Counted from the first letter of the stretch, positions 25,541 through 34,470 are shown. The stretch is DNA of 64,000 nt from Lachnospiraceae bacterium (GCA_017518735.1 JAFWTY010000008.1:1-64000); one strand, 5' to 3'. Translations and numbers: made by a program. Notes: a model not told the origin generated them from the sequence alone.

Positions 25541-25589
25541 AACCGGCACATTACACTTACAGTTATTGAAAAATATAAGGAGAATGAAC

Positions 25590-26483
25590 ATGAGCAATTT
25601 TGCAATTCTTGCAGATTCCACCGTGGATTTGACACCCGACTATCTGGAAAAATACGACGTTGATTATGCTCCCATGAATTACACCATTGAGGATAAAGAG
25701 TATCCCGCACTTTTGGACTGGTCCATTCATTCCTCAAAGCAGTTTTACGATTTCATGCGTAACGGCGTCATCATCAAAACCACCCAGGTGCCGGTGAACG
25801 TATATGAAGAGAAATTCGAGCAGTACTTAAAAGAAGGCAGAGATGTATTATACATCTCCTGCTCTTCCGCACTCAGCGGCTCCATTCATACCGCTACTAC
25901 CGTAGCCAAAGACCTGATGGAAAAATATCCGGATCGCACCATCCGTTGCGTAGACTCCTTAATCAGCTCCCTCGGTCAGGCAAGCCTCGTAATCGAAGCA
26001 AGTAATGAGCGTGCGGCAGGAAAGGATATCAACGAAGTGGCAGATCATATTGAAGCCATCCGTTTAACCCGCAACCAGTTTGCAACCGTAGACAGCCTTG
26101 AATACTTAAAGCGTTGCGGACGTGTCAGTGCGGCAAGTGCATTCTTCGGAAACTTCTTCGGAATCCATCCGTTAATCATCTCCGACAAGATCGGACAGAA
26201 CTATGCCATTCGCAAGATCAAGGGTGCAAGAAACGTCATCCCCGAGCTTGCGGAAGAGACCGCAAAGGCTGCCATCAATCCCGAAGAGCAGACTCTTTAC
26301 ATCTCTCATGCAGACAGCGAGGATCAGGCAATCGCACTTCGCGATGCCATTTTTGAAAAAGCAAAATTCAAGGACTGCTACATCAGCACCATCGGTCCCA
26401 TCGTTGGCGCAAGTGTCGGTCCCGGAACCATCATTGCTTTCGTAATCGGCAATGAAGTAACCATTCAGGGAGGCGCATCATAA
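25590..26483 (+). CDS. fakB: DegV/FakB fatty-acid-binding protein (second copy)
   Basis: 297 residues from the ATG at 25590 with AAGGAG 8 nt upstream. Motifs: ILADSTVDLTPDY, headgroup loop ISCSSALSGSIHTA, turn GPIVGASVGPGTIIAFV. The stop TAA overlaps the ATG of fakA by one base (TAATG), so the two are translationally coupled, a strong sign that this copy works with FakA. Binds and hands over a fatty acid for the FakA kinase; acts in the cytoplasm. Confidence 0.9.
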   Translation: MSNFAILADSTVDLTPDYLEKYDVDYAPMNYTIEDKEYPALLDWSIHSSKQFYDFMRNGVIIKTTQVPVNVYEEKFEQYLKEGRDVLYISCSSALSGSIHTATTVAKDLMEKYPDRTIRCVDSLISSLGQASLVIEASNERAAGKDINEVADHIEAIRLTRNQFATVDSLEYLKRCGRVSAASAFFGNFFGIHPLIISDKIGQNYAIRKIKGARNVIPELAEETAKAAINPEEQTLYISHADSEDQAIALRDAIFEKAKFKDCYISTIGPIVGASVGPGTIIAFVIGNEVTIQGGAS

Positions 26484-27844
26484 TGAGTACCGCTTCCTTA
26501 AACGGAGAAGCTCTCCTCTCCTTATTTACCAACGGCTATCGCAATTTAAAACAGAATGCCGAAACCGTTGATGCATTAAACGTATTTCCGATTCCCGACG
26601 GAGACACCGGAAAAAACATGTCAATGACGTGGCTCGGCGGACTGGAGAATTCCAGCACCGAAGAAGTAAGCATCGAAAAAATGGCCAAGGCCTTTTCCAA
26701 AGGCACCCTGCTTGCAGCCAGAGGTAACTCCGGCGTCATCCTTTCCCAGTTTGTAAGAGGCCTTATGAACGGTATGAAGGGACACGAAAGCATCACGCCC
26801 GAAGATTTTGTGCTTGCGATGGAATCGGGTTATACCAAAGCATATTCCGCTGTTTCCGTACCGACCGAAGGCACCATGCTTACGGTAATGCGTGAAACCG
26901 CAGACAGTTTAAAAAACAATTACGATCCCTTTGCGGATTTTGAATTATTATTCGACGAAGCCGTAAAAGAGATGAAAAAATCTCTGATGAACACTCCCAA
27001 TCTCTTAGCCTGCTTAAAAGAAGCCGGCGTTGTGGATTCGGGCGGTGCCGGACTTTTGTATCTCTTTGAAGGAATGCAGATGGCTCTTCACGGAGAAATG
27101 CTCGACGGAAATGAACAGAGCAAAGAAGCTCCGGAAGAATTCTTCACACCGGACTCCATAAGAAAGGCCATGAAGAAAAGCCATGCAAAATACGCTGTCG
27201 TAGCGGCTGCCTCCGGAACGGGAATGATCGAATATTTCAAGAGTGTCGGTGTAAGCGCCGTAATTGACGGCGGACAGACCAACAACCCTTCCGCAAAAGC
27301 TTTCGTGGATGCGTTCTATGCGGTGGATGCCGATCACATTATCGTACTTCCGAATGACGGAAACATCGTGCTGACCGCAAAACAGGCCGCTAAGATTTTT
27401 GACGGAGATGTACATGTCATTGAAACAAAATCGATGGCCGAAGGCTATTCCGCAATGTCCATGGCGGATTTCTCCCTTCCTACCGTGGAAGAAGTAATCG
27501 AAGAAATGACCTACTATCTTCCGAACGTAACCACCGCTTATATTACAACGGCGACCAGGGATGCACAGATCAACGGCGTGGATGTAAAAGAAGGAGCTTA
27601 TGTCGGTCTGACCGACGATATCCTTTCCTGTAGCAGCGATATTACCGAAGCAACGATTAAAATGTTCGCGGCAATTCCGGAAATTGAGGACAAGCAGGTA
27701 ACCTGTATTTTCTACGGCAAGGGAATCTCTAAGGAAGATGCCATTGCAATGGGAGATACGCTTCAGAAAGCTTATCCTTTGATGGAATTCGGATATATCG
27801 AAGGTTCCATGGAAGTTTATTCCTACATGTTTGCGATTGAATAG
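26483..27844 (+). CDS. fakA: Fatty acid kinase FakA, short form
   Basis: 453 residues. N-terminal DhaL/DAK2 kinase domain (about 1-205) with DALNVFPIPDGDTGKNM, the Asp residues that bind Mg-ATP (D39, D41), then RGNSGVILSQFVRG and DSGGAGLLYLFEG. The C-terminal domain (about 235-453) has VVAAASGTGMIEYFKSVGV, DGGQTNNPS and VLPNDGNIVLTAKQA as in YloV/FakA. Characterised FakA proteins are about 550 residues; here the linker between the two domains is about 90-100 residues shorter. ATP plus FakB-bound fatty acid gives acyl-phosphate. Followed 29 nt later by plsX, which converts acyl-phosphate to acyl-ACP. Confidence 0.9.
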   Translation: MSTASLNGEALLSLFTNGYRNLKQNAETVDALNVFPIPDGDTGKNMSMTWLGGLENSSTEEVSIEKMAKAFSKGTLLAARGNSGVILSQFVRGLMNGMKGHESITPEDFVLAMESGYTKAYSAVSVPTEGTMLTVMRETADSLKNNYDPFADFELLFDEAVKEMKKSLMNTPNLLACLKEAGVVDSGGAGLLYLFEGMQMALHGEMLDGNEQSKEAPEEFFTPDSIRKAMKKSHAKYAVVAAASGTGMIEYFKSVGVSAVIDGGQTNNPSAKAFVDAFYAVDADHIIVLPNDGNIVLTAKQAAKIFDGDVHVIETKSMAEGYSAMSMADFSLPTVEEVIEEMTYYLPNVTTAYITTATRDAQINGVDVKEGAYVGLTDDILSCSSDITEATIKMFAAIPEIEDKQVTCIFYGKGISKEDAIAMGDTLQKAYPLMEFGYIEGSMEVYSYMFAIE

Positions 27845-27873
27845 ATCCCTTCCCCGTAAAGGAGAAAAGCATT

Positions 27874-28812
27874 ATGAAGAAAATCGTAATCGACGTTATG
27901 GGTTCCGACAACGGTCCCGAATCTCTCATTGAGGGCGCGATTGCCGCTGCCAAGGCAAATCCGGATTTTCGGTTTGTTTGCGTTGGTGAAAAAACGATAT
28001 TGGAAAAAGAAGGGTTGGCTTCCGACCCTTCTTTTGAACTTTTATACTCGGACGACGTAATCGGCTGTGATGAACCGGCCATGTCCACCTTCAAAGGACG
28101 CGACAGCGCTTCCATGGTAATGGCCCTGAAAAAGCTGAAGGAAGATGAAAAATGTGTCGGACTGTTAAGTGCCGGAAATACCGGAGCACTGATGGTCGGA
28201 AGTATCTTCCGTCTCGGCATGAAGGAGGGCTATAAGTCTCCCGCCCTGGCAAGTCTCTTACCGAACCTTGTCGGCAGAAGGACCGCTCTTGTGGACTGTG
28301 GCGCAAACGTCAATCCGGAAGCAAAGGACTTTGTTAATTTTGCCGTTCTCGGCTCGGAACTGGTTTCCAAAATGTACTCTCTTCCGTCTCCCACGGTAGC
28401 TTTACTGAATGTCGGAAAGGAAGAAGGAAAGGGAACGCCCCTGATTTTAGAAGCATACAATCTTTTAAAAGAAGCCGGGGAACGCGGCGAAATCAACTTC
28501 ATCGGAAACGCCGAAGGCTATGATATCGTAACCGGTTACGCGGACGTTGTTGTCTGCGACGGATATGCCGGAAACCTTGTATTAAAGGTAACCGAAGCCG
28601 TCGGAAAAACCGCCATCTCCGTGGTGAATTCTCTCGGAGATGCCAATACATCCGGCAAAATCCTCGAAAAACTGACCGACCTTTTCGTATTAAACGAACG
28701 TGGCGGTGCAACATTTTTGGGTTGTATCAAACCGGTGATCAAAATGCACGGCTGTGCAAAAGAAGAAACGGTAAGCGCCTGCGTGGAGCAGCTTCTCACC
28801 GTTTCGAAATAG
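27874..28812 (+). CDS. plsX: Phosphate acyltransferase PlsX
   Basis: 312 residues, AAGGAG upstream of ATG. Begins IVIDVMGSDNGPESLIEGA, followed by GLLSAGNTGALMVGS, DCGANVNPEAKDFVNFA, GNAEGYDIVTGYADVVVCDGYAGNLVLK and a short C-terminal end, all diagnostic. PlsX interconverts acyl-ACP and acyl-phosphate for PlsY. It usually sits beside rpmF/fabH/acpP; here it is linked to fakA, which gives it acyl-phosphate made from exogenous fatty acids. Its 3' end overlaps the convergent glycosyltransferase gene by 17 nt. Confidence 0.96.
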   Translation: MKKIVIDVMGSDNGPESLIEGAIAAAKANPDFRFVCVGEKTILEKEGLASDPSFELLYSDDVIGCDEPAMSTFKGRDSASMVMALKKLKEDEKCVGLLSAGNTGALMVGSIFRLGMKEGYKSPALASLLPNLVGRRTALVDCGANVNPEAKDFVNFAVLGSELVSKMYSLPSPTVALLNVGKEEGKGTPLILEAYNLLKEAGERGEINFIGNAEGYDIVTGYADVVVCDGYAGNLVLKVTEAVGKTAISVVNSLGDANTSGKILEKLTDLFVLNERGGATFLGCIKPVIKMHGCAKEETVSACVEQLLTVSK

Positions 28813-29839
28813 ACTTGATTTTTCCTTTAAAAAAGACTCTGCTGAATGCGAACTGGTACAGATAGAATCGAACCGGAACCGCAACCAGCACCAGAAGTAT
28901 GAAACTGACTACCAGCGGAATCTCCGGTGTAAACTTCGCAGCCAGAAGGCATCCGAATGTGTAGTAGGTGTAGCGGAATGCCCCGTAAAGAAGTGTTCTT
29001 CCGCCGTCGTGATATGAAATCTTCTGAAACTTCAGTGCATTGATTCCGAGGTTTAAGAAAAGCGAAATCGCACCGATGACAGGAACCGTAACTAGGCAAT
29101 AATTATATCCGTAGGTAAACGTTACCGTACACATGGTTAGAAAGACAAAAAGTCCTGCCACCAAAGATCCGATTGCCGAAACAAACAGTCTCTTGTAGAT
29201 TCGGACGGTATCCGGAATCGGATTGAAATGGGAAGATTTGTTACCGTCGATATAGACGGACTGAACATTGATCAAATCAATCGGCACATGCTGGCAGTCA
29301 GCATAATAAAGCATATTGATCTCATAATCGTATTTCTGCCCCGGAACCAGGGTTAACCAGTCGATTTCACTGACTGCGAATCCGCGCAGGCCGGACTGGT
29401 TATCGCTTAGGAAATGGCCGGTCAGAATACAGTAAACCCAGCGGGAAAGAACGTTTCCAACCAAAGATCTCTTCGGAATCTTTCCGGAAAAATCACGCTC
29501 GGTCAAAACCATGACTGCACCCTTTAAAAGGGCTTCTTTTACACGGATGATATCCTCGACCTTATGCTGGCCGTCGGCATCCGCCGTGATGAAATGAGAA
29601 CATTCCGGGAAAAGCTCTTTGATTTTGCTCATACCGATTTTAAGTGCATTTCCCTTACCGCCGTTTTTCTCGATGTGAAGAACTTTCGCAAATTCTTCCG
29701 CCTCGGCAAAAACGGGCGCATATTTCCTACCGCTTCCGTCATCCACGACGAGGCAGGAGAAGTTTTCGTTTTTCAGTTGTTTTACCAGCTTAACAAGCGC
29801 TTCATCAGGCTTATAGGCGGGAATCAGAACAACACACAT
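28796..29839 (-). CDS. Family 2 glycosyltransferase with C-terminal membrane domain
   Basis: 347 residues from the ATG at 29839 (AAGGA 7 nt upstream); the frame extends to a TTG two codons before. GT-A domain about 1-215: CVVLIPAYKPDEALV, LVVDDGSG, GGKGNALKIGM, ITADADGQH (metal-binding DxD) and DNQSGLRGF. Four hydrophobic helices follow (about 222-335), like dolichyl-phosphate mannosyltransferase/GtrA fusions. It would transfer a sugar from a nucleotide donor to a polyprenyl-phosphate or membrane lipid. It is convergent with plsX and divergent from the lipase-like gene, so it belongs to the same lipid neighbourhood but has its own transcript. Confidence 0.85.
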   Translation of the reverse strand: MCVVLIPAYKPDEALVKLVKQLKNENFSCLVVDDGSGRKYAPVFAEAEEFAKVLHIEKNGGKGNALKIGMSKIKELFPECSHFITADADGQHKVEDIIRVKEALLKGAVMVLTERDFSGKIPKRSLVGNVLSRWVYCILTGHFLSDNQSGLRGFAVSEIDWLTLVPGQKYDYEINMLYYADCQHVPIDLINVQSVYIDGNKSSHFNPIPDTVRIYKRLFVSAIGSLVAGLFVFLTMCTVTFTYGYNYCLVTVPVIGAISLFLNLGINALKFQKISYHDGGRTLLYGAFRYTYYTFGCLLAAKFTPEIPLVVSFILLVLVAVPVRFYLYQFAFSRVFFKGKIKSISKR

Positions 29840-29862
29840 ATACAAATCCTTAAGGAGCTTTT

Positions 29863-30849
29863 ATGAACTATCCTTCAGGCGGTCAGGTCCCTCCGATTAA
29901 AGATGCGGAGTTTGCGGACCGAATCAAAACAATTCATGAAAATCTCGAAAAATATCGCCAGTGCGGTTTTGTCGATGCATACGACGGACTTTCTTTGCGA
30001 TATCATTATTTCTTATGCGAAAATCCGGTTGGGACCGTAGTTATTATACACGGCTACACGGAATTTAGCATCAAATATGAAGAAATCATTTATTATTTTC
30101 TCGAAGCCGGCTATCATTGCTTCATTTTTGATGAGCGAAGCCATGGTCATTCCGGTTCCGGTGTCGAAGATCGAAACTATAATCACGTCGAAAGCTTCGA
30201 TGAATATGCAAAAGATTTAAATACGATCATGGAATCCGTTGTCCGTCCGAACTGCGGTGGCGGAGACATTTATTTATACACGCATTCCATGGGCGGTGCC
30301 ATTGCGCTTTGGTACCTTCATGACTATAAACCATCGGACGTGAAAAAAGCAATTCTTTCTTCTCCCATGGTGGTTCCGAAGATGGTAAAGAACATTCCCA
30401 TTCCGATTGTAAAAATGGCTCTTTCCAAATATGCCCGCGAGGACGGATGGAATGCACCCTTCCGGCATACGAGTCACTTCAATCCGAACCCGGATTTTAC
30501 GACTAGCCATGACTGTTCCAAGGCCAGATTCGATCACAACTTAGCCCTACGTCTCTCCGATCCGAATTATCAGAATTCCGGTTCCACGAACAGTTGGCTT
30601 CGTGAATGTCTGAGAGTTCCCGAAGTCATTCCGAAGAAGAAATATCTCTCCGCCATTCCTCAGGAAATCCTTTTGATGGAAGCCGGAATCGACAATGTCG
30701 TTCGTACGGAAAAATACGGAAAAGTTGCCAAATATCTGCCGAACTGCACGCACTCCGTTTATCCCACATCGCGTCACTCCATCTACAATTCGGAGGACAG
30801 CGTTTTGGTTCGGTACTGGAATGAAGTCTTTGAATTTCTGAAAAAATAA
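29863..30849 (+). CDS. Alpha/beta hydrolase, lysophospholipase/monoacylglycerol-lipase type
   Basis: 328 residues; AAGGAGC before ATG. Serine hydrolase motif LYTHSMGGAIALW (GxSxG with Thr-His before Ser) near residue 145, oxyanion region IIHGYTEFS near 63, FDERSHGHSG near 97, catalytic Asp in LMEAGIDNVVR and His in PTSRHSIYN. This matches serine aminopeptidase S33/Hydrolase_4 lipases, soluble, intracellular. Divergent from the glycosyltransferase with only 23 nt between the starts; its stop abuts tadA on the opposite strand. Probably hydrolyses acylglycerols or lysophospholipids. Confidence 0.85.
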   Translation: MNYPSGGQVPPIKDAEFADRIKTIHENLEKYRQCGFVDAYDGLSLRYHYFLCENPVGTVVIIHGYTEFSIKYEEIIYYFLEAGYHCFIFDERSHGHSGSGVEDRNYNHVESFDEYAKDLNTIMESVVRPNCGGGDIYLYTHSMGGAIALWYLHDYKPSDVKKAILSSPMVVPKMVKNIPIPIVKMALSKYAREDGWNAPFRHTSHFNPNPDFTTSHDCSKARFDHNLALRLSDPNYQNSGSTNSWLRECLRVPEVIPKKKYLSAIPQEILLMEAGIDNVVRTEKYGKVAKYLPNCTHSVYPTSRHSIYNSEDSVLVRYWNEVFEFLKK

Positions 30850-31356
30850 TCACAGGGCGGAGGAATCGTTTTCCTTCGCTCCTTCTGTTTTTAGTCTCAC
30901 TCTCAAGGCACGGAAAAAGTTGCTGAGCATTTCGCTGCACTCTTCTTCAAGCACTCCCTCGGTTAGCTCCACCTGATGATTGAACCGCGGTTCATGAAAA
31001 AGATCCAGAATACTTCCGGCACAGCCGGCCTTCGGATTCTTGCAGCCGATGACAACACGGGGGATTCTGGCCTGTACGATTGCTCCCGCGCACATCTGAC
31101 ACGGTTCGAGCGTCACATATAAGGTACAGTCCTCCAGCCTCCAGTCTTTCATGAAGCGGTCGGCTTTTTTGATAGCGGTCAGTTCCGCATGGGAAAGCGT
31201 GCTTTGATCGGTTTTTCTGCGATTGTATCCGCGGCCGATGATTTTTCCTTCATAGACAATGACGCAGCCGATCGGCACTTCCCCAAGGTTCTCCCCTTTT
31301 CTGGCAAGCTTCATGGCCTCTCTCATATAATACTCATCGTCGCGAATGATTGCCAT
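30850..31356 (-). CDS. tadA: tRNA-specific adenosine deaminase TadA
   Basis: 168 residues, AGGAGAG before ATG. Zinc cytidine/adenosine deaminase motifs HAELTAIKKA (His and Glu) and TLEPCQMCAGAI (two Cys), with the TadA-specific GCKNPKAGCAGS and FNHQVELTEGVL regions. Converts A34 to inosine in tRNA-Arg(ACG). Length is normal. The stop codon abuts the convergent hydrolase gene. Confidence 0.95.
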   Translation of the reverse strand: MAIIRDDEYYMREAMKLARKGENLGEVPIGCVIVYEGKIIGRGYNRRKTDQSTLSHAELTAIKKADRFMKDWRLEDCTLYVTLEPCQMCAGAIVQARIPRVVIGCKNPKAGCAGSILDLFHEPRFNHQVELTEGVLEEECSEMLSNFFRALRVRLKTEGAKENDSSAL

Positions 31357-31386
31357 ACACTCTCCTAAATCACCCTACAAACAAAG

Positions 31387-31439
31387 TGAAAACAGCAGAT
31401 GTTCAATCGCAAGCAAGCTTGCTTTGTCCACCTGCTGTT
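31387..31439 (-). terminator. Probable terminator of the gene at 31462
   Basis: Long stem AACAGCAG / CTGCTGTT with an inner GCAAGCTTGC palindrome; on the minus strand it is followed by TTTTCACTTTG. The U-run is modest. Confidence 0.5.
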
Positions 31440-31461
31440 ACGGATTCGCATCAAAAAATGA

Positions 31462-32040
31462 TTAATCCATTTTTTCTCTCTTGAAAATCAAATAGGTACG
31501 AATTACTTTTCCTCTGGGTTCGCCGTAAATCTTATCCAGTTCCCAGCCGTTCTTTGCATAACGGTTTAACAGTTCTTCCATGGATTCAAAGTCTCCGCCG
31601 AGTTTTCCCTTGGGACGCTCTGCTTCCACTTTAATCTCATCCAAAAACTCCAGCGCATATTCGTACTGGCGGTTTGCCATACGTTCCAATTTCGTGTGGA
31701 TAGCCGTAACGGTCTCTAAGTTGCAGACACCCATGGCATCACGAAGATCTTCGATAGTAGCTTCTTCGAAAAGGTTGGTTTCCACCACTCTTTTCTGCTT
31801 CACGATTACGGTATCGTATCCTTCGGAACTCTCCATAATCATGTTCTTTGCGAACTCGATGTTATCCACTCTTCTTCTGTAGCCCTTGTTATCCAGGTAA
31901 GCAAGTGCTGCTGCCAGAATGTTGTCTTCGTTCTTCTCGAGTCCGGTATCAAGAAGTTCTTCTGTCTCATCGATGGACGATGTCTGAATAACGGTACTCT
32001 TCTTTAACTCCTCAAGCATTAATTCTCTTAAATCTGCCAT
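31462..32040 (-). CDS. Uncharacterised protein with DUF4177-like C-terminus
   Basis: 192 residues, GGGGGAG 5 nt before ATG. N-terminal part is helical and acidic (ELLDTGLEKNEDNILAAALAYLD). The C-terminus (LLNRYAKNGWELDKIYGEP then RTYLIFKRE) has the N-R-x-x-x-x-GW(E/R)L pattern of DUF4177, which also occurs in the zinc-ribbon protein at 42071-42844 (VYAEKGWRLANSF). Soluble, no signal. Function unknown; single gene with its own terminator. Confidence 0.65.
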   Translation of the reverse strand: MADLRELMLEELKKSTVIQTSSIDETEELLDTGLEKNEDNILAAALAYLDNKGYRRRVDNIEFAKNMIMESSEGYDTVIVKQKRVVETNLFEEATIEDLRDAMGVCNLETVTAIHTKLERMANRQYEYALEFLDEIKVEAERPKGKLGGDFESMEELLNRYAKNGWELDKIYGEPRGKVIRTYLIFKREKMD

Positions 32041-32124
32041 ATTCTCCCCCTAATCATCAAGTTTCCTATACGCTTAACGCCCTTCTATTGTACCCCCTGG
32101 CAGAAAAAATGAAAAGCCTTTTCG

Positions 32125-32153
32125 TTTACAAATCCGTTTTTTTCTGCTACAAT
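32125..32153 (+). promoter_or_regulatory. Promoter of the DUF1858 gene
   Basis: TTTACA, 17-nt spacer, TACAAT (32148-32153), 56 nt before the ATG. Confidence 0.6.
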
Positions 32154-32208
32154 GTTTTTATCACAGTTGTCGGAGAATGAAGCAGAAATCCGACCAAGGA
32201 GATGTATT

Positions 32209-32397
32209 ATGGAGATTACCAAAGAAATGACCATTGGCGAGCTTTTACAGGCTGCACCGGAAGCCGCTCCCGTATTACTCGGAGCAGGTATGCATTGTCT
32301 GGGATGCCCCGCTTCCCAGGGCGAATCCATTGAAGAAGCAGCCATGGTACACGGCATCGATGTAGATGCCTTAATGGATCAGTTAAAGGCTCTTTAA
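32209..32397 (+). CDS. DUF1858 hybrid-cluster-associated redox disulfide protein
   Basis: 62 residues; AAGGAG 7 nt upstream of the ATG at 32209 (the frame continues upstream but without a ribosome site). Starts [20 protein letters not shown] and has the CxxC pair [12 protein letters not shown], the DUF1858 signature. Related domains accompany hybrid cluster proteins in anaerobes; no hybrid cluster gene is visible here. It has its own promoter and terminator. Probably a small cytoplasmic thiol protein in redox or nitrosative-stress handling; that role is family-level inference. Confidence 0.85.
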   Translation: MEITKEMTIGELLQAAPEAAPVLLGAGMHCLGCPASQGESIEEAAMVHGIDVDALMDQLKAL

Positions 32398-32421
32398 CAA
32401 ATCCAACTTTCTCATGAATGA

Positions 32422-32459
32422 AAAATGCCCCTCGGTGCTAATTGCCGGGGGCATTTTTT
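32422..32459 (+). terminator. Terminator of the DUF1858 gene
   Basis: AAAATGCCCC / GGGGCATTTT stem followed by T-run; it also lies 24 nt past the convergent cardiolipin synthase stop and may work in both directions. Confidence 0.8.
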
Positions 32460-32482
32460 GTTTCTGTTTTACTCGTTTTATT

Positions 32483-34048
32483 CTACAATAACGGTGCTAT
32501 TAATCGTAAGATTACCTGGCCGGCTCTCAGCATTCCGGCACGTTTTCCTTCGTACTTCTTCGTAACCTCTCTCGAAACGGACATCATCTCCAACAAATCT
32601 TCTTTTTCCTTCATAACGGCATCGCAATGGTAGAAGATACAACCGTCTTCGAAATTGTGATACAGACTTCTGTAATCGAAGTTGAAGGTACCGCAGGTTG
32701 CGACACAGTCGTCAGCCACGCAGAGTTTGCAGTGGTTGAATCCGGGCGTATACTCAAAAATCCTTACGCCGTCTCTTGCCAGCATATGATAATAGGACCT
32801 GGTCATGCTGTAAATGAACTTCTTATCCGGAATACCGGGAGTGATCAGGCAGACATCGACACCGCGTTTTGCAGCCAGGGTCAATGCGCTCACCATTTCA
32901 TCCGTGATGATCAGGTAGGGCGTGGAAATATAAACGTAGTCTTCCGCCTTGGAAATGATGTTTAAGTATACATTTTCTCCGGTCTGTTCATTGTCCATCG
33001 GGCTGTCGCCGTAGGGCTGGATGAATGTTTTTTCACGGGGAATGTATTCGTAATCCGGAAGGTAAATGCTGAAATTGTAATCTGCCTCGCCCTGTTTTCT
33101 CTTGCGGAGAGCATTCCAGTTTTCAAGGAAGATTAAGGTCAGTGCGCGAACTGCCTTTCCTTCGATTCGAACACCGGCATCCTTCCAGTCTCCGTATGGT
33201 TTCGTAATGTGGAAATACTCGTTTGCCAGGTTGAACCCGCCGGTATATCCGATTTTTCCGTCAATGACCATGATCTTTCTGTGGTCACGGTTATTCAAAA
33301 ACACATTGAAGAAAAAGCTGAATGGGTTAAACGTTCTGCACTCGATTCCGCGGTCTCTGAGCATTTTTGCAAAACTCATGTCCACAAAACTGATGCTTCC
33401 GAGATCATCATAGAATACGCGCACTAAAACACCCTCTTTGACCTTCGCGGAAAGAACATCGAGGATTCTTCCGAAAGCGGTGGAGTTTTCGATGGCATAG
33501 TATTCCATAAAAATGAATTTCTCCGCTTTTTCAAGGTTTGCAATCATATCATCCAGACATTCCGTGGTTTCACCGAAATAGGTAATATCCGAATCGTCGT
33601 AGAGACCATAGCCGATTGTTTTTTGCAGATAGACACCGACACCGGTATTCCTCGAATCAATCTCCTTTAGTCGATGGAGGGAATCGTCGCTTTTTTGCCG
33701 GTACGGCTTCAGTTTCTTTTCAATCGTACGATAGCGTTTGTAAAGTCCCAGGAAACTTGCGGAAAGGCCGACGAAAACATACATTAAGAGGCCGAAACCG
33801 GGGATGGTTAATATGAATATAATCCAGGGGATTTTTAAGCTGGCGGTTCTTTCCTGCGAATAAATCAGCAAAACGACAATAAATCCGACAATCTCAATTC
33901 CCACGGAAACCAGCTTCCAGCGGTAACTTCCCATCATGATAAGCACAAGCAGGACGCTTATTTCCACCAGGCCGGCAAGAATCGCAAAAGCGACGCGCAT
34001 GACACCGTTTTTGACATGTTTCTTTTTCTCGTATGGTCTTTTACTCAT
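32483..34048 (-). CDS. cls: Cardiolipin synthase, PLD family
   Basis: 521 residues from the ATG at 34048, chosen for GGGGAG 6 nt upstream; the longer upstream frame lacks one. Two N-terminal hydrophobic helices (about 15-75) and a third near 80-98 anchor it. Two HKD catalytic motifs: HRKIMVIDGKIGYTGG near 246 and HCKLCVADDCVATCGTFNFDYR near 424. Two phosphatidylglycerol give cardiolipin plus glycerol. Followed by convergent DUF1858, preceded by the divergent ferredoxin gene. Confidence 0.93.
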   Translation of the reverse strand: MSKRPYEKKKHVKNGVMRVAFAILAGLVEISVLLVLIMMGSYRWKLVSVGIEIVGFIVVLLIYSQERTASLKIPWIIFILTIPGFGLLMYVFVGLSASFLGLYKRYRTIEKKLKPYRQKSDDSLHRLKEIDSRNTGVGVYLQKTIGYGLYDDSDITYFGETTECLDDMIANLEKAEKFIFMEYYAIENSTAFGRILDVLSAKVKEGVLVRVFYDDLGSISFVDMSFAKMLRDRGIECRTFNPFSFFFNVFLNNRDHRKIMVIDGKIGYTGGFNLANEYFHITKPYGDWKDAGVRIEGKAVRALTLIFLENWNALRKRKQGEADYNFSIYLPDYEYIPREKTFIQPYGDSPMDNEQTGENVYLNIISKAEDYVYISTPYLIITDEMVSALTLAAKRGVDVCLITPGIPDKKFIYSMTRSYYHMLARDGVRIFEYTPGFNHCKLCVADDCVATCGTFNFDYRSLYHNFEDGCIFYHCDAVMKEKEDLLEMMSVSREVTKKYEGKRAGMLRAGQVILRLIAPLL

Positions 34049-34141
34049 TCCGATCTCCCCTGATCTTATGACATCCTTTTCAATATTAAACGGATATCCG
34101 GGAATAGTCAAATGACGCCCGGCCCCCGCGGCAAGTTTTTC

Positions 34142-34170
34142 TTGCACTTTTATCCACGATGCGATAGAAT
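34142..34170 (+). promoter_or_regulatory. Promoter of the ferredoxin gene
   Basis: TTGCAC, 17-nt spacer, TAGAAT (34165-34170), 64 nt before the ATG. Confidence 0.6.
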
Positions 34171-34233
34171 GATTTTTGCAAGGAAACGTTATTTACGCCA
34201 TGTAAATGGCAGGTTGTAAGGAGGAAAAAAACT

Positions 34234-34404
34234 ATGGCATATGTTATTGGTGATGATTGTGTAATGTGTGGTGCATGTGCAGCTCAGTGCCCTGCTGATG
34301 CAATCAGCGAAGGCGACGGCAAGTATGTTATCAACGCAGATGCTTGCATCGACTGCGGCGGATGCGCAGCTCAGTGCCCTGCAGAAGCAATCAAAGAGGC
34401 ATAA
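34234..34404 (+). CDS. 2[4Fe-4S] clostridial-type ferredoxin
   Basis: 56 residues, AAGGAGG 8 nt before ATG. Two CxxCxxCxxxCP clusters, CVMCGACAAQCP and CIDCGGCAAQCP, with a pseudo-two-fold repeat (DAISEGDG / EAIKEA). The length and spacing are those of the low-potential 8-Fe ferredoxins of anaerobes. It serves as an electron carrier for hydrogenases, pyruvate:ferredoxin oxidoreductase or Rnf. It is monocistronic, with its own promoter and terminator, and its Ala/Cys-rich codon choice suggests high expression. Confidence 0.96.
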   Translation: MAYVIGDDCVMCGACAAQCPADAISEGDGKYVINADACIDCGGCAAQCPAEAIKEA

Positions 34405-34434
34405 GAATTCGTAGAAAACGAAATCATAAAGAAA

Positions 34435-34466
34435 TGAGGCAGTGCAGTTGCACCGCCTCATTTTTA
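34435..34466 (+). terminator. Terminator after the ferredoxin gene
   Basis: TGAGGC...GCCTCA stem with TGCA pairing inside and TTTTTATTT after it; also ends at the convergent dnaB gene 5 nt further on. Confidence 0.75.
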
Positions 34467-34470
34467 TTTC

